Shown here piece by piece: positions 21,531 to 32,929 of a stretch of DNA of 64,000 bases (the first letter of the stretch is position 1; every line of letters begins with the position of its first letter). The notes under the pieces are model-generated. The model saw only the letters and a program-made list of their open reading frames with translations, did not search any database and had not been told where the DNA came from. Position numbers and translations under genes: made by a program. Source of the DNA: Melitaea cinxia (taxonomy: Eukaryota; Arthropoda; Insecta; Lepidoptera; Nymphalidae); contig NC_059400.1 of the NCBI RefSeq assembly GCF_905220565.1, positions 12,066,428 through 12,130,427 of the forward strand, in the 5' to 3' direction.

Positions 21531-22747
21531 TTATACATATCTTTTGACAACGAAACAATATGGTTTGATTGTTATTATTCACATTTACGAATAGAATTTT
21601 GACATAAAAAGAATACGAAACGTTCGTAAATATCATTATATTCCCATATAATTTTTGTGAGTTTCGTGTCAAACGTGACTGAGCGTCGCGTCGTGACGAA
21701 ACCCTTCTGGGCACGACATATCAGATATAACTACCCTCATCTTACAACTAAAATTCACTGTAACTACTTCGTCGTTAAAGATTTGTACGTTCCAAACTAA
21801 ATTATAACTTGTAATAGCATCTGAATAATTTATTGAGAGAGGTACATTTCTGTTCAAGGTGTGATGAAGGTGGTCGGAATTTTAAGTGTGTTGAAGTAAA
21901 TTAATTACTTGGTTACATAACGACTTTCATTTCAACTAAAAATAATAATTGTGAAAAGGTACAATCTTTTAGTTCTAGTTAGTTCAGTTAATTGAGTACC
22001 TACTAGAATTTTTGCTAAAATCGACACAGTAATTTCGTTCAGATATTAGAGTATGCATTGTGTATATTTATACGCGCTAAGTATACAAACACGTTTGTAT
22101 GTGTGTAAGCGATGCATTTTAGTTTAAACATATTGTTACTTAAGCCTCGAAACACAGCTGTTATCTGTATCCAACAGGTATCTGTAATACCTACCTTTAT
22201 ATACCGGTACCTGTATACATATACACTGTAACATCTGTATTAAAACGGTAGCCAGACCTATTTAATCTTTAAAAATGTATTTATTGCAATATCAGATGAA
22301 AATATTTATTATTACATTCGTTCATTCATTGCGGTCATGTATGTGAAACCATGAAATGGATATAGTCTGGCAGTGAAGAGATCAAATCAACTGGAATAAG
22401 AAACTGTTGACAAATTGATCTCCAAAGCAGCTCTGGAAAAGTTTAGTCACCATTTTAGCTTCTTGTCAGAGAATTCGCCATAGTATCACTTTGACAATAA
22501 AGTTGACAAACACACCACGGGAAACTTGATAACGAACATATATAGAGTTTGTGTAATTCTGAGAACATTCCATCAAAAAACGATTAAGTAAAACGTATAG
22601 TATTGTTTTTTTAAACTATTTCCTCTAAACTTATAATAACACTGCCTTATTTATTATATTAGTACCTGTCATTGGGGTATTTAGCCATAGTCAGTATAAT
22701 AAATTATATATATTTTTCTTCTCGTAATTTTTTTGGCCTTTTTTTAG
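21531..22747. other. AT-rich intergenic DNA
   Basis: No recognised gene or repeat after the end of duplication copy B. Confidence 0.45.
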
Positions 22748-22985
22748 TGTGGGGAAAATCCTCATTGACACCCTCTGGCGCGGAACAGAGAGGATTCAGA
22801 CTCATCTTGAATGAAAACCGCCGCTTGTGTTCCGCCGATGCGCCTATGTGGCGGGGTCGCAGGGACGCTATAGCATGCTGCCGCAAACCCCATCGGCGCT
22901 TGCCCTTGCGGGCCCACCATGGTGCAAAGCACCTCAGAAGGCGCACTCGAACGAGGTGCACCCTCCCGAACTTGGGACCGTTCAA
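22748..22985. other. GC-rich block fused to an RTE fossil
   Basis: Strikingly GC-rich relative to its surroundings, with frames open on both strands (shadow ORFs of 93-132 codons). It joins the reverse-transcriptase fossil in frame on the minus strand but does not look like RTE protein beyond the junction near 22985. Origin unknown; probably another mobile-element piece. Confidence 0.4.
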
Positions 22986-23540
22986 TGCGGACGACAGACT
23001 TGGTTAACAGTTTCAGTGATATTACATCCCCCTGTCTTACCCCGTGACAAAAGAAAATGGGTCTTGGGTGGTGATCTTGGATATAGACAGTCATTGTCGC
23101 TGCATTGTACATACACCTCAGCGCCTCAATATATCGCCAGTGGATATGACATCTCTGCAATGAATCCAGGACAACCCAGGTCTACAGAGTCGAAGGTTTT
23201 CTCGTAGTCCATACAAGCCACACACACTGACTGATTACTAGATATATTTTTCAGACTTTTGTACAATCTGCGGAACAGTATGAATGTGTTCTACACTGCT
23301 GTAGCCAGTTCGAAACTCAGCCTGTTCCTGGTTGGAGTGTGTCGAGTCTTATGGCGAGACGATTTGTAACGACCCTCGAAACAACTTATAGATGCGGCCC
23401 AAAAAACAAATCGGTCTGTAATTCTTCAAGTGAAAATTAGCACCTCTCTTAAAAAAAAACAACACCAACTCCTGGATTCCGCCTCCGGCGTGGAACCTCG
23501 GTGAATAATAGCGTTAAAGAATCTCGCCAAGGATTTTAGG
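22986..23540 (-). pseudogene. RTE-type LINE reverse transcriptase, central part, decayed
   Basis: Minus-strand reading, with frameshifts, gives NYRPICFLGRIYKLF, QAEFRTGYSSVEHIHTV, then WRYIEALRCMYNAATMTVYI and CHGVRQGDVIS. These are the successive fingers, palm and GVRQGD motifs of an RTE-clade reverse transcriptase. The catalytic FADD motif that should follow is absent because the fossil ends at the GC-rich block. Stops are frequent; it is inactive. Confidence 0.8.
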
Positions 23541-23574
23541 ACAAGTCATCCGTCAACACCCCGGGGCCGTCTAT

Positions 23575-23660
23575 TCCTTAATCCCCTCTTAAGACACCCA
23601 CGGGAAGAGAGAGGGTAGCTATATTCTATTCTGCCGTAGCCACACAGCTAAATATGTTAC
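23575..23660 (-). mobile_element. LINE-tailed retroposon, 5' fragment
   Basis: AAGACACCCACGGGAAGAGA and GCTATATTCTATTCTGCCGT match the head of the family at 42385-42729. Confidence 0.6.
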
Positions 23661-26150
23661 TAAGCGCTAAATTCGTGAATCACTTGACCAAGCAGGTTTT
23701 TTTTTTGTAAGTTTTCTGAAAAAGTACGAATTAAAACAGTATGAATATTTCTTTTTATATAACAAAATCTATCAAATCAGCTAGTAAACATAATTAAATG
23801 CAAGTCAAAACATTAGAAGGACTTTCACTGCACGGCGCCTTGCACTGATCGTCATAGGTATCAAAACATTCTTATCACAAATGGGGAGTTGATAAAACTG
23901 ATAATTACTGTGGGTTTACGTTTGCGTTTTAACTGTTTGTTTCAGAGCACCCGACAGATGGTATCATTCCACTGGGATATTTTGTGGCCATGTTTATTTA
24001 TTTTATGTATTTATCCAAAGCATTATATTATAATGTTGTTTGATTATTATCTTTGATATCTAAATGTACATATACCTTCTTAATTCCCGTATGAAACGAA
24101 TCTAAACAAACCCATACCTATCACAGTGATATTTATGTATAATTAATCTTGCAAACTAATTATCTGCTTACATCTGCTTCTCACGTGTGTGCCTGTTTCT
24201 GGCAGACAGTCCAATATCTGTCTGGAATATTTGAAACGTATTGTCATAAGATGCTTAAAATAGGTGACAATTAATGAACACTATATAACATATATACAAG
24301 GTATAACCAATATCATTTATATTTTAGCCCAAAATATATAATTCACGTTATAAAGAAGTATATTATCAAACATCACTTGTATTACATTAAAATTGGACTG
24401 ATAAAGCTGGGTCTTGAAAATATATTGATAAATTATATCGATAATATTTGCACGGATAGGTAATTGAAATATAATTATTTAAATACACTTTTCCCCTCTT
24501 TAATCTGCTCTCCTCTCTAATCCTTTTTTTTCTCGTCTTTGATTCCCTCTTTAATCACTTCTATCAAACGTGTAGTAAGGCTGGATTAATGGGTAAAGCA
24601 ATCGTCTTATATCTCAAAGTTATCCTTTGCTGTCGAACAAACAATTTTATTTTAACATTAAATTAAGCACTAACAAAGTTACCACTATTTTGTATCGACA
24701 AAAATAACAACAAAGTTATCCTAAACTGCTGTTATTGTTGTTATTGTTACCTTTTTAGTATCGATGCTTTATCCATCGGGCTTTCTCGGCTGCTAGGCTA
24801 AACGGTATAGTAACATGAACGTAGAATAAAATTCACTTTTGTATAATTAATGTCGGTCAACAATTCACGCACATAAAATTTCGAGTTATTTTTTGCTGCT
24901 AAATGGTTTGTAAATTCTTAGATCGTTTTATTTTAAAACAGTCATCTATCGAAATTATTAATAATTTGTGATAACAATTATCAAAATGGTAAATAGGCAA
25001 ATTATAAAAGCGACAGCCGAAGGTTGCAAAAAAAGCAAAGTTTAATTAAAAATTAAATTTATTACTACTAAATTATAATTAATAAGACGTGCGTGAATTG
25101 TTCGATGTGAGAAAGAAGAGTGACTTAAAAATAAAGAAGCATCGTTCAGTCGGGCCTTCGGGTTGTGTTGCATTCTTCGTGTCATGTCGTTTACACACAA
25201 TTCCCAGGTGGAAAAGATTCGCAACAAGCTACGGCTAACGATTCGAGTCATAGGACTGTTTCGGAGCAAACTCCGGTCAGCAAATAGCGGTCCAATGACC
25301 GACAAGACCCAATAACCGACACTTTATATTTTGATTCAATCAAATAAGAGTAGGAAAACGATTTCTTAATATAGCAAAACTGTACCATAGATAGCACACT
25401 TTTGATTGGCTCCCAGTGACTTTTGAGCGATATCCGTCTTTTTTTTTTGAAAATGACGGTGTGACAACTGATTGCGCCTGGAGTACCGGTGAAAATTACA
25501 ACATTTCTTAGTGAAATCCTTAAGGAAGTGAATACATTTTTTTTATTAATTATACTAATGTAGTCTAACATATTTGGATTTTATGTTTTTCACGGTTTTC
25601 TCCGGTCAGCATGGAGCGTTTCGTAACAGGCATGTAAGTAATATTGTAATATTTAATTACGATAAGTCGGATTACAGTATGATAATATCGGTACAAAATA
25701 CTTAGATACATTAAGATAACAACGTTTAGTGAGTTTTTTTTTTTGTAATTGGATTTTAATTTAAAATTGTTTATGATTAGTTAAAGATATGCCAAAGATT
25801 TTAAATTTCTGCCTATGTGACATAGCATAATTGAAATTCGATCTAGTAACCAATGAAATAACGTTTAAATTTTATTACCTTTTCTAGAATTGATACTTAT
25901 TAACAGAGTACATACTTACAATTTCTAAGTAGTAAGCCTACGATTTAGCTAAAGATCCTTAGTACAAAAAACTTTAATGTAAATTGAAAACAATTGTTTT
26001 ACTTTTTTTTGCTTGAATGCGAAAATCGGCTAGTTCTGTTTTGGAAACATTGTGACAGCACATTGTGAAACAAAGTGCTATAATAGAGTCCACTGCACTT
26101 TAAAAATAATTTATAAGTAATACTCGTCGAATTACAATAATATTTTTTTT
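23661..26150. other. AT-rich intergenic DNA
   Basis: About 2.5 kb without recognisable repeats, RNA genes or supported exons. Frames of 87 and 107 codons on the minus strand (25042-25571) show no domain and are not called. Confidence 0.45.
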
Positions 26151-26154
26151 TTTT

Positions 26155-26395
26155 TTTTACACAATACACACACGGTCGTCTGTTTCTAAAGTAAGCAAAT
26201 TAATGCTTGTGTTATAGGTAACAGCCGACTGGTATATAGCTACATATTTTTTTTTTCGATAAACATACTTATAAATAATACATATATAAATATATAAATA
26301 AATATTTATATTACACCCAGACTCGGGGTGGGAATCGAACCCACAACCCTCGGAGCAGAAAGCAGGGTCACTACAAACTGCGCCAACGGGCTAGT
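26155..26395 (-). mobile_element. SINE, third family (tRNA-like head)
   Basis: On the minus strand GACTAGCCCGTTGGCGCAGT and GGTTCGATTCCCACC-like boxes start the element; the far end has TAAGCAAATTAATGCTTGTG as in 32385-32572. Confidence 0.7.
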
Positions 26396-27112
26396 CGAAA
26401 ATTAATAGATGGAACATATAAACGATGATTATTAGTGTTCTTTATTATCCGATTACCAAAGGCATAGATAGACAGACAAGTTATGAAGCAGACTATAACG
26501 CTTTTTTAGATAATCGCCTAATGTATTTAAAATAAGATCTGAAAAAACAAAAATCTAACAAAGAAAAAAATAAATAAACAACGAAAATATTTGACCTTAA
26601 ACTTTTAACTAGTAAAGCTATGACATAGCTCTCGCTGATAACCGTTGAAACTTATATAATATGTACTCACATTACACCATTGATTAAATATTGCAAAAAT
26701 ATTTAAAGTATTTAGTACTTTAGAGATTGAGATAAGAGATTAAGATTGAGATAAGTTGTTTATCTTTCTTTCTTTGATAGCGTGAAAAACTTATAGTGCC
26801 CGATATTTTTTCGTGATATTCTTGTACAAAAGTACCTGGGCTTGAATACGAATTGACACTGGTTTATTTTTTATGTACCCAATTTATATAGAGATGACCC
26901 CTTCGTTTCTCAGAAGAAATTAAAGAACATGTATTGAAGTTCTTCTATATTTTCACAAATTCACTCAAAATATATGTCACAATTTCTTACATCTAACTCT
27001 ATAATATCTTAATAACGACTAATAGATGTTTAACTTATTCATATTAACTGAAGTTATTTCTACATCTCTAATCTAAGTTAACATAAAACACGTGTTCAAA
27101 AATATTTAATGA
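26396..27112. other. AT-rich intergenic DNA
   Basis: Nothing recognised. Confidence 0.5.
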
Positions 27113-27327
27113 CTAGCTGACCCTGACTGTTGTTTTGCCATATATGTTATTAACCCCCTTAATCCCTGTAACTCCCTGTAACTTAAGAGTATGTAAAATA
27201 GATGTTGACCGATTCTCAGACTTATCCGATAGTCACACAAAATTTCATTAAAATCGGTCCAGCCGTTTCGAAGGAGTATGGTTAATGTTAGTTACATTAT
27301 TACGCGAGAATTTTATATATAAGAAGA
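27113..27327 (-). mobile_element. Compact non-autonomous Helitron, 215 bp
   Basis: Minus-strand 5' end TCTTCTTATATATAAAATTC; internal CGGCTGGACCGATTTTAATG; 3' end with AAAACAACAGTCAGGGTCAG before CTAG (27113-27116). In related copies (54031) the hairpin is better preserved. Confidence 0.8.
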
Positions 27328-28640
27328 TTATCAAGGGTCGTCTGAAACGCGATTTATTTAAATACTGACTAACATTTAATGCATAAATTATGTCAATCCA
27401 TACTTAAGGAACTTTCTTAATTAGATCATATTCTTGTCTTTAACTACAGAACAGACTTTTTATAGTGGGACATCTTACAATATCTAGTATAATAAAATCT
27501 AGTTCAAACTAAATAATTCTAATTTTAACAACGACATCTCATTTGAAACTTCATATAAATCGTTTATCTTTCATCTAGAAAAAGTGCAGTAGTTTGAAAC
27601 AGTTACCGCAACTATCAACCAAACAACTTGTAAAGAGTCTTGCAGAAAAAAACTAATTTCATACAAAATCCATTGTAAATTAATAACATTTGTTTTATAA
27701 AACAATTATCTCTCTTAAGAGTCTGTACACCTACTACGACACGCCACTAAGATGCACGCGCATCATTAAACAGGTTTTATTTGATGTAATGATAATTTTT
27801 TGCTTTAGGCAGATTAAGATAAACACAGTGTATATTTAGTAAACAAGTTTTTACTTATATCAATTTGAAAAATATAATACATATTTACAATTCACAACTA
27901 AATCTATTTGAATACATTTAGTAGGAAAAACACACAAAGTACAGACGTAAACTCTATATAATTTTAATGTCTACATGTTTTAAAATGGCAAAATTACATT
28001 AATGTTAACGCTATTTAATGAGGTAAAAAAATTTAAATTCGTAAAAATTCAAATATATATATTTTTGTCCCAGACAAAATACCTTAAAATACAAAGTATG
28101 TGAGAATTGCATTTCTTACTTTAAAACTATAATCAACGGTGTCGTCCAGTATCTATAGCTAATAAATATTATATCTGTAGCCAAAAAATATTATAGGAGA
28201 TAACATTTTTGTTAACGATCGATAAATAAATTTTATCAAATGGTGCACTACAGGTGTCGTAAGTTAATAAATAGTATTTATTTCAATTTGCTTGATCCCT
28301 TTTCAAAATTTTCGAACAAAACCAACTTGTGATAAGATAGCTAATAATAAATGGGCCCCCACCAATGACGATATTAATAAAATGGTTTTATCATACATTG
28401 TGTAAAAAACACTACGTGTTTTGCGATAAAACGTAATATTGAAAAAAGCAGGTGTAGGTAACAAAAGAATTAGATAAATTATATCGCCAAACACGCTACG
28501 TGAGAATTAAAATTTAAATCAAAAAATCTGACGTAACTCGGGAAGTAGTACCGAAATAGATAAATATATAATTCATTTTATGTTGTAATTGTTATTTTCT
28601 AATTTTATATCAATAAGTGACGTAAATATTTTATCTTAAG
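27328..28640. other. AT-rich DNA downstream of the aquaporin
   Basis: No repeat or gene recognised. Part of 28641-29108 is probably 3'-UTR. Confidence 0.4.
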
Positions 28641-28646
28641 TTTATT
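28641..28646 (-). other. Candidate poly(A) signal of the aquaporin gene
   Basis: The minus strand reads AATAAA here, about 460 bases after the aquaporin stop codon. It is the first AATAAA downstream of the gene. In such AT-rich DNA a chance match is possible, so the 3'-UTR length is uncertain. Confidence 0.35.
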
Positions 28647-29108
28647 TCATATAAGTATTTCGTACTTGTTACACATATAACCATAATTGTTTACAGTTAA
28701 AAAATACATATTTATATTAATGAATTTATAAGTACAAAAAAATATTTTTCAATTGAATTCCTATAATATTCAATGTTACATTTGGACTTATAACAGAACA
28801 ACGCTATGGTAAATCTAAACAAATAAATTCTCACTAAATTGCGCGTCTCAGTCAGTCTTCATTTGTTTTACATAATAACAACATTCAACCAATATATTAA
28901 TTACATTACTTTTCTCATTGAATCACTATGCTATCTTGATGAAATTAATGAATTATTGTATGCGTAAATAAGCACTGGTAATAAATAATAATACACTGGG
29001 TCACAAGTAATAATTATATTAAACGTTTAAAACAAATTCGGCCTCATTTACATAGTATGAGTATTAGTATGTTACTTAGCAAAATATTCAAAATCCTCGG
29101 TTTCCGTT

Positions 29109-29879
29109 TTACTCAGTTTGATTTTTCTTGTAATTATCTTCTAACCACAAGAATTTATACATTATTGGCGCCAACGCGCCACCGATGATTGGACCAACCC
29201 AGTAAACCCAATGTGCATTCCAGTTACCAGTCCAAACGGCTGGTGCTAATGATCTCGTTGGATTCATACTCGCTCCAGTTAATGGACCTCCGGCGAGTGA
29301 TAAGGCAACTATGGTAAAACCGAATTTCAAAGGAATAGCGTCTTGTTTTTCTTTATTTACTGGGTCCCATACAGCGCAGTTAATAAATCCTAGCGCAGTG
29401 GATAAAAATATTTCAATAATCAGTGCTTGATACGCCATATGGTTAGGATGTGGAACTGTTGCGCAGACGCTATCTGGGACTAAGTCTATTGGCGAAACCA
29501 AATACAGCAAACCATAACCGGCTATAGAAGCAGCTACCTGAGTAATAAAATACGCTATTCCCAAAGGAATAGACATACTGCCCCATATTACTGCAGATAA
29601 TGTTACTGACGGATTCATATGCGCTCCAGAAAGATGCCCGAATGAAGTAATAAGAAATAATACAACAACACCAAAACCAACCGCACTATACATCGGAGGT
29701 TGATCCGTCAAGCCGTCTATCGGCACGCAAGTCATGCATCCCAAAAATAATAATAATGTTGTTGCAACAAATTCCGCTGCTATAATTTTGCAATACCTTA
29801 ACCACCATTTCACAGTTTTTAATTTTTCATTAGACTCGCTCTCAGGAACATTTATAACATTTGTGGCAGCCACGGTCAT
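29109..29879 (-). CDS. Aquaporin, entomoglyceroporin-like (MIP family)
   Basis: This is a 256-residue membrane channel of the major intrinsic protein family, predicted to pass water and probably glycerol or other small solutes across the plasma membrane. Six hydrophobic segments run from about residue 30 to 245. The two pore half-helices read GHLSGAHMNPSVT (81-93) and GPLTGASMNPTRS (198-210), so the usual NPA/NPA is NPS/NPT. Aligned by eye to human AQP1, the selectivity-filter residues are F69, S194, A203 and R209. Serine in place of the water-channel histidine is the known signature of insect entomoglyceroporins, which evolved from water-selective channels. Length and the AEF near residue 35 fit the family. 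The start follows AAAA and is the first in-frame ATG. The ORF has no intron, which could mean intron loss or retroposition. Family assignment is very secure; subfamily and substrate are inference. Confidence 0.95.
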   Translation of the reverse strand: MTVAATNVINVPESESNEKLKTVKWWLRYCKIIAAEFVATTLLLFLGCMTCVPIDGLTDQPPMYSAVGFGVVVLFLITSFGHLSGAHMNPSVTLSAVIWGSMSIPLGIAYFITQVAASIAGYGLLYLVSPIDLVPDSVCATVPHPNHMAYQALIIEIFLSTALGFINCAVWDPVNKEKQDAIPLKFGFTIVALSLAGGPLTGASMNPTRSLAPAVWTGNWNAHWVYWVGPIIGGALAPIMYKFLWLEDNYKKNQTE

Positions 29880-30330
29880 TTTTAATTTCTATTTTGCAAC
29901 GTCAATAAAATTTAAGAAACTTGTTTTAATTTCACTGCACGCACAAAGTTCACAAACACATTTTTCAGTTCGTTTTTATTTAGGTATCCATATTTGGTAG
30001 GGGTAAACGTACGCGCCACACGTTCAAAGTAACGATGACGACTGGGTAAAAATATTGGTGTATTTTTAAACAATTGTGGACAAGTGAGCGCAGACGTAAT
30101 ACAGATACGTCGATCTTATCTGCTTGTCCAGCGTACAATGTGCTAGCAAATGCGTGTTTTCCTTTCCTGTGTAGAAGCCACAATTAAAAAATATGTTTTT
30201 TTTAATTATTTTATTCTCAGCAAAGAAAAAAATTAAATAACATTTTTGTGATGCTAGATAAAAGAGATGCTGAATGATTTTATTAATATAAATTTACATA
30301 TGCTGCTTTGATATCATTTTTGTTTATTTA
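29880..30330. promoter_or_regulatory. Probable aquaporin upstream region
   Basis: No clear TATA box or initiator was identified in the 450 bases upstream of the aquaporin ATG, and a 5'-UTR intron cannot be excluded. It is free of recognisable repeats up to the LINE tail at 30331. Confidence 0.3.
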
Positions 30331-30440
30331 TTTATTTTTTATTGTACACCGAAATGCGGAAAATATAGAAAAGATACAAACTAAGATGTACAAAGGCGAT
30401 CTTATCACTAAAGAGCGATTTCTTCCAGATAACATTTAGA
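30331..30440 (-). repeat. LINE 3'-tail fragment
   Basis: CAAAGGCGATCTTATCACTA and GAGCGATTTCTTCCAGATAA are the reverse complement of the tail at 62490-62540. Confidence 0.5.
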
Positions 30441-30559
30441 AATAGAAACAATACAGTAACAGTGGTTAGAATTGTGCACATATTAAGGAGGAAAATCTCT
30501 ATATTAAATAAAGTTAAACAAATCGAATAAATATTTAATTATAAAACAAATAAAAATAG

Positions 30560-30870
30560 TTTTTAACCGACTTCAAAAAAGGAGGAGGCTTCTCAATTCG
30601 ACCGCATACATATTTTTTATGTTCGCGGATAACTTCCTCGTTTATGAACCGATTTTCATGATTCTTTTTTGTTGGAAAGGAGATGATACCCCAAGGGTGG
30701 TACCATGATAATGAAACCAGAATCTAATGATGGCATCCTAAAGAAATCGAGGGCAACCTTCGAAAATCGTAGAGGCGACTAGTGCGTTTGTAATTTTTTT
30801 TTTTCGCCTACTTACGTTGTGTTACTTGTCGATGTAATTGAAGTCGGTTTTTTTCGTTTGCTAGCAAATA
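30560..30870 (-). mobile_element. ACCGACTTC-family element, internally deleted
   Basis: Starts TTAACCGACTTCAAAAAAGG and ends GAAGTCGGTTTTTTTCGTTT plus GCTAGCAAATA. A Helitron begins six bases further on. Confidence 0.8.
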
Positions 30871-30875
30871 CATTA

Positions 30876-31059
30876 TCTATACTAATATTATAAAAGCTAA
30901 ATAGTTTGTTTGTTTGTTTTTTGGTTTGAACGCGCTAATCTCAGGAACTATAGGTCCAATCTGAAAAATTCTTTCTGGGTTAGGTAGCCCAATTATCGAG
31001 GAAGGCCGTAAACTATTTTTTTTCAAATTAACGCGTGTAAAACCGCAGGACACAGTTAG
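30876..31059 (+). mobile_element. Compact non-autonomous Helitron, 184 bp
   Basis: Starts TCTATACTAATATTATAAAA after an A and ends CGCAGGACACAG + TTAG before T; the terminal CTAG has mutated to TTAG. Inserted next to the ACCGACTTC element. Confidence 0.7.
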
Positions 31060-31679
31060 TATATAATAAATATGTATAAACTGTAGGCTTTACCTACAGA
31101 CAATATTGTATAACAAATATTTAATTATAAGTGTATTGGTATTATTCTCACATGACAATAAACTAATACACGTAACAAAATCACTAAAAGATAATACTGA
31201 ATGTTAATACCGCAGCACACACATTAAAACAAATACTTAAACAATATTATACAGAGGGACTTTCCAATCTTTTGTTTATTATAAAAAAGATTCAATGGAC
31301 AGTATAACAAATAATTTATATAATAAAAAAGAGTCAAAATCAAAATCTTATAGATACAATATCAGATTTATACATATTAATAATTAATACATGTGTGCAT
31401 CTTCGTGTGTATTTGCGTGTGTACATGAGAGTGTGCGATTGTGTCGTGTGACCCATTGCCCATTGGGCATTTGCTCTACGAAATGAGGTACTTCTTGAAT
31501 TCAGATCAGCAAATGTTACTGTCCACATACACTTATGTTACTCTAATTAACAAATTTTCTACTTCATCATAGGCAATGGTTTTTAACAATACTGTTTTGC
31601 ACTAATTAGCTTTATATAGTTAATTTTGTTTTATTTATACAAATAAATAAAATTGGAGTGTCTCTTTGTAATATTAAAA

Positions 31680-31960
31680 TAACCGCTTTTTACTCAATGC
31701 ATATGTATGTTTATACGGTACATATACCAAAGTAACATTTTTTACAATTTTTGTCTGTCTGTGTCTGTCCGTCTCTTTGTTTCGTCGAATCTTTGAAACG
31801 ACTGAACCGATTTTGATGGCACTTTCACTGGCACATAGCTGATGTAATAAGGAGTAACTTAGGCTACTTTTATTTTAGAAATTTATTAATTTTGTGATTC
31901 TACGAACTACACAATGATATTTTTTAAATTCCACACGGACGAAGTCGCGGGCACAGCTAG
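31680..31960 (+). mobile_element. Helitron 3' portion
   Basis: Includes TTTGTCTGTCTGTGTCTGTC and ACTGAACCGATTTTGATGGC and ends CACACGGACGAAGTCGCGGG, CACAG, CTAG (31957-31960). The left boundary is approximate. Confidence 0.6.
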
Positions 31961-32014
31961 TCACTAATATAATTGCCATTTAGATAACTGCTGAACAGTG
32001 ATAGAGTAGTGTCA

Positions 32015-32175
32015 CGGATATCCAGAAAATCTACGCACAAGAATAGGAATAGAAACAGTATCAAAGCCCTTCTTAAGGTCCAAAAATATCGTAAGTCATT
32101 TCTTATTTTGATCCACTTCTTTTACAATCATGGAGATTAGGTCGAATACGGCATCTTGGGTTGAAAGGCCTTTAA
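32015..32175 (-). pseudogene. Jockey-like LINE reverse transcriptase, part 2
   Basis: Minus-strand translation gives KGLSTQDAVFDLISMIV then, past a stop, FLDLKKGFDTVSIPILV. This is the STEDA ... FLDLxKAFDTV block of Jockey/CR1-type reverse transcriptases, with the first catalytic aspartate present. It continues from the fossil at 32575-32765 and is separated from it by nested repeats. Confidence 0.75.
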
Positions 32176-32177
32176 TA

Positions 32178-32375
32178 AAAAATAAATAAAAAATCAAAAT
32201 CAAAAACAGCTTTATTCAAATAGGCTCCAAGATTATCATCATCATCATCATGTATCATGTGGTCATTTTACAAATTAAAACTTTAAAATTAAATGATTAT
32301 TTTTGTAAAGTAAAGCTACCACCATTCGGAATGTAGATTCTGCAGAGAAGAATCGTTAAATATCTTATAACATAC
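32178..32375 (-). mobile_element. LINE 3'-tail repeat nested in Jockey-like fossil
   Basis: AATCAAAATCAAAAACAGCT (tail, facing left) to CGGAATGTAGATTCTGCAGA; matches the split copy at 11941-12310. A (ATC)n run lies at 32235-32250. Confidence 0.6.
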
Positions 32376-32379
32376 ACAC

Positions 32380-32572
32380 ACGATTGCCTGTTCCTAAGGT
32401 AAGCAACTTAATGCTTGTGTTAACAGCTGACTGATATAAGTAAATATATTTTTTATAAATATACATAGAATCAGTTACAAATATTACACTCAGACTCAGA
32501 CGGGAATCGAACCCGCAACCCGCGGAACAGAAAACATGGCCACTACAAACTGCACCAACGGGCTAGTCAAAA
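32380..32572 (-). mobile_element. SINE, third family, nested in Jockey-like fossil
   Basis: Minus-strand head GACTAGCCCGTTGGTGCAGT and GGGTTGCGGGTTCGATTCCC carry A- and B-box-like sequences; the far end (CTTAGGAACAGGCAATCG) matches 26155-26395. Confidence 0.7.
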
Positions 32573-32574
32573 AA

Positions 32575-32765
32575 GTATCTGAAGCCATACTGTTAATTTG
32601 GAGTAAGATATATTTAATCAAGTGACTAACTAGCCTATTATTGATCACTGAGATGGAGCTTAGAACTGATATCGGCCGACAGTTATTGACGTCATCACAA
32701 TCACTTACCTCCGTTTCCGGCACTAGATCTTTCAATACCTTAATGATAATCTCCGACAAAATTAA
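32575..32765 (-). pseudogene. Jockey-like LINE reverse transcriptase, part 1
   Basis: The minus-strand frame contains VNNCRPISVLSSIS, the conserved NYRPISLLSxISK motif at the start of Jockey-type reverse transcriptases, followed by a decayed NQFGF region (QINSMASDTF). The reading resumes at 32175. Confidence 0.7.
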
Positions 32766-32929
32766 TTAAATAAATATAGTTGAGCATTTTTTTTGGATAC
32801 CGGATTCGAGTCAAAAGATCAGCAGAAACACTGCAAAGTACGTATTAACGATCAACTTTACGTGATTACTGGAATTCGCCGCATGAATAGAAGTTCAAAT
32901 TTGTCAATATTTTAACTGAGGGTAGAACT

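Noticed and set aside
22672..23207. Four overlapping frames of 93-132 codons on both strands
   Set aside because: They overlap on opposite strands in GC-rich repeat DNA with no stop codon pressure; the only recognisable protein signal is the RTE reverse-transcriptase fossil.
25042..25571. 87- and 107-codon minus-strand frames
   Set aside because: Overlapping frames without domain content; the larger starts in AT-rich DNA and nothing supports translation.
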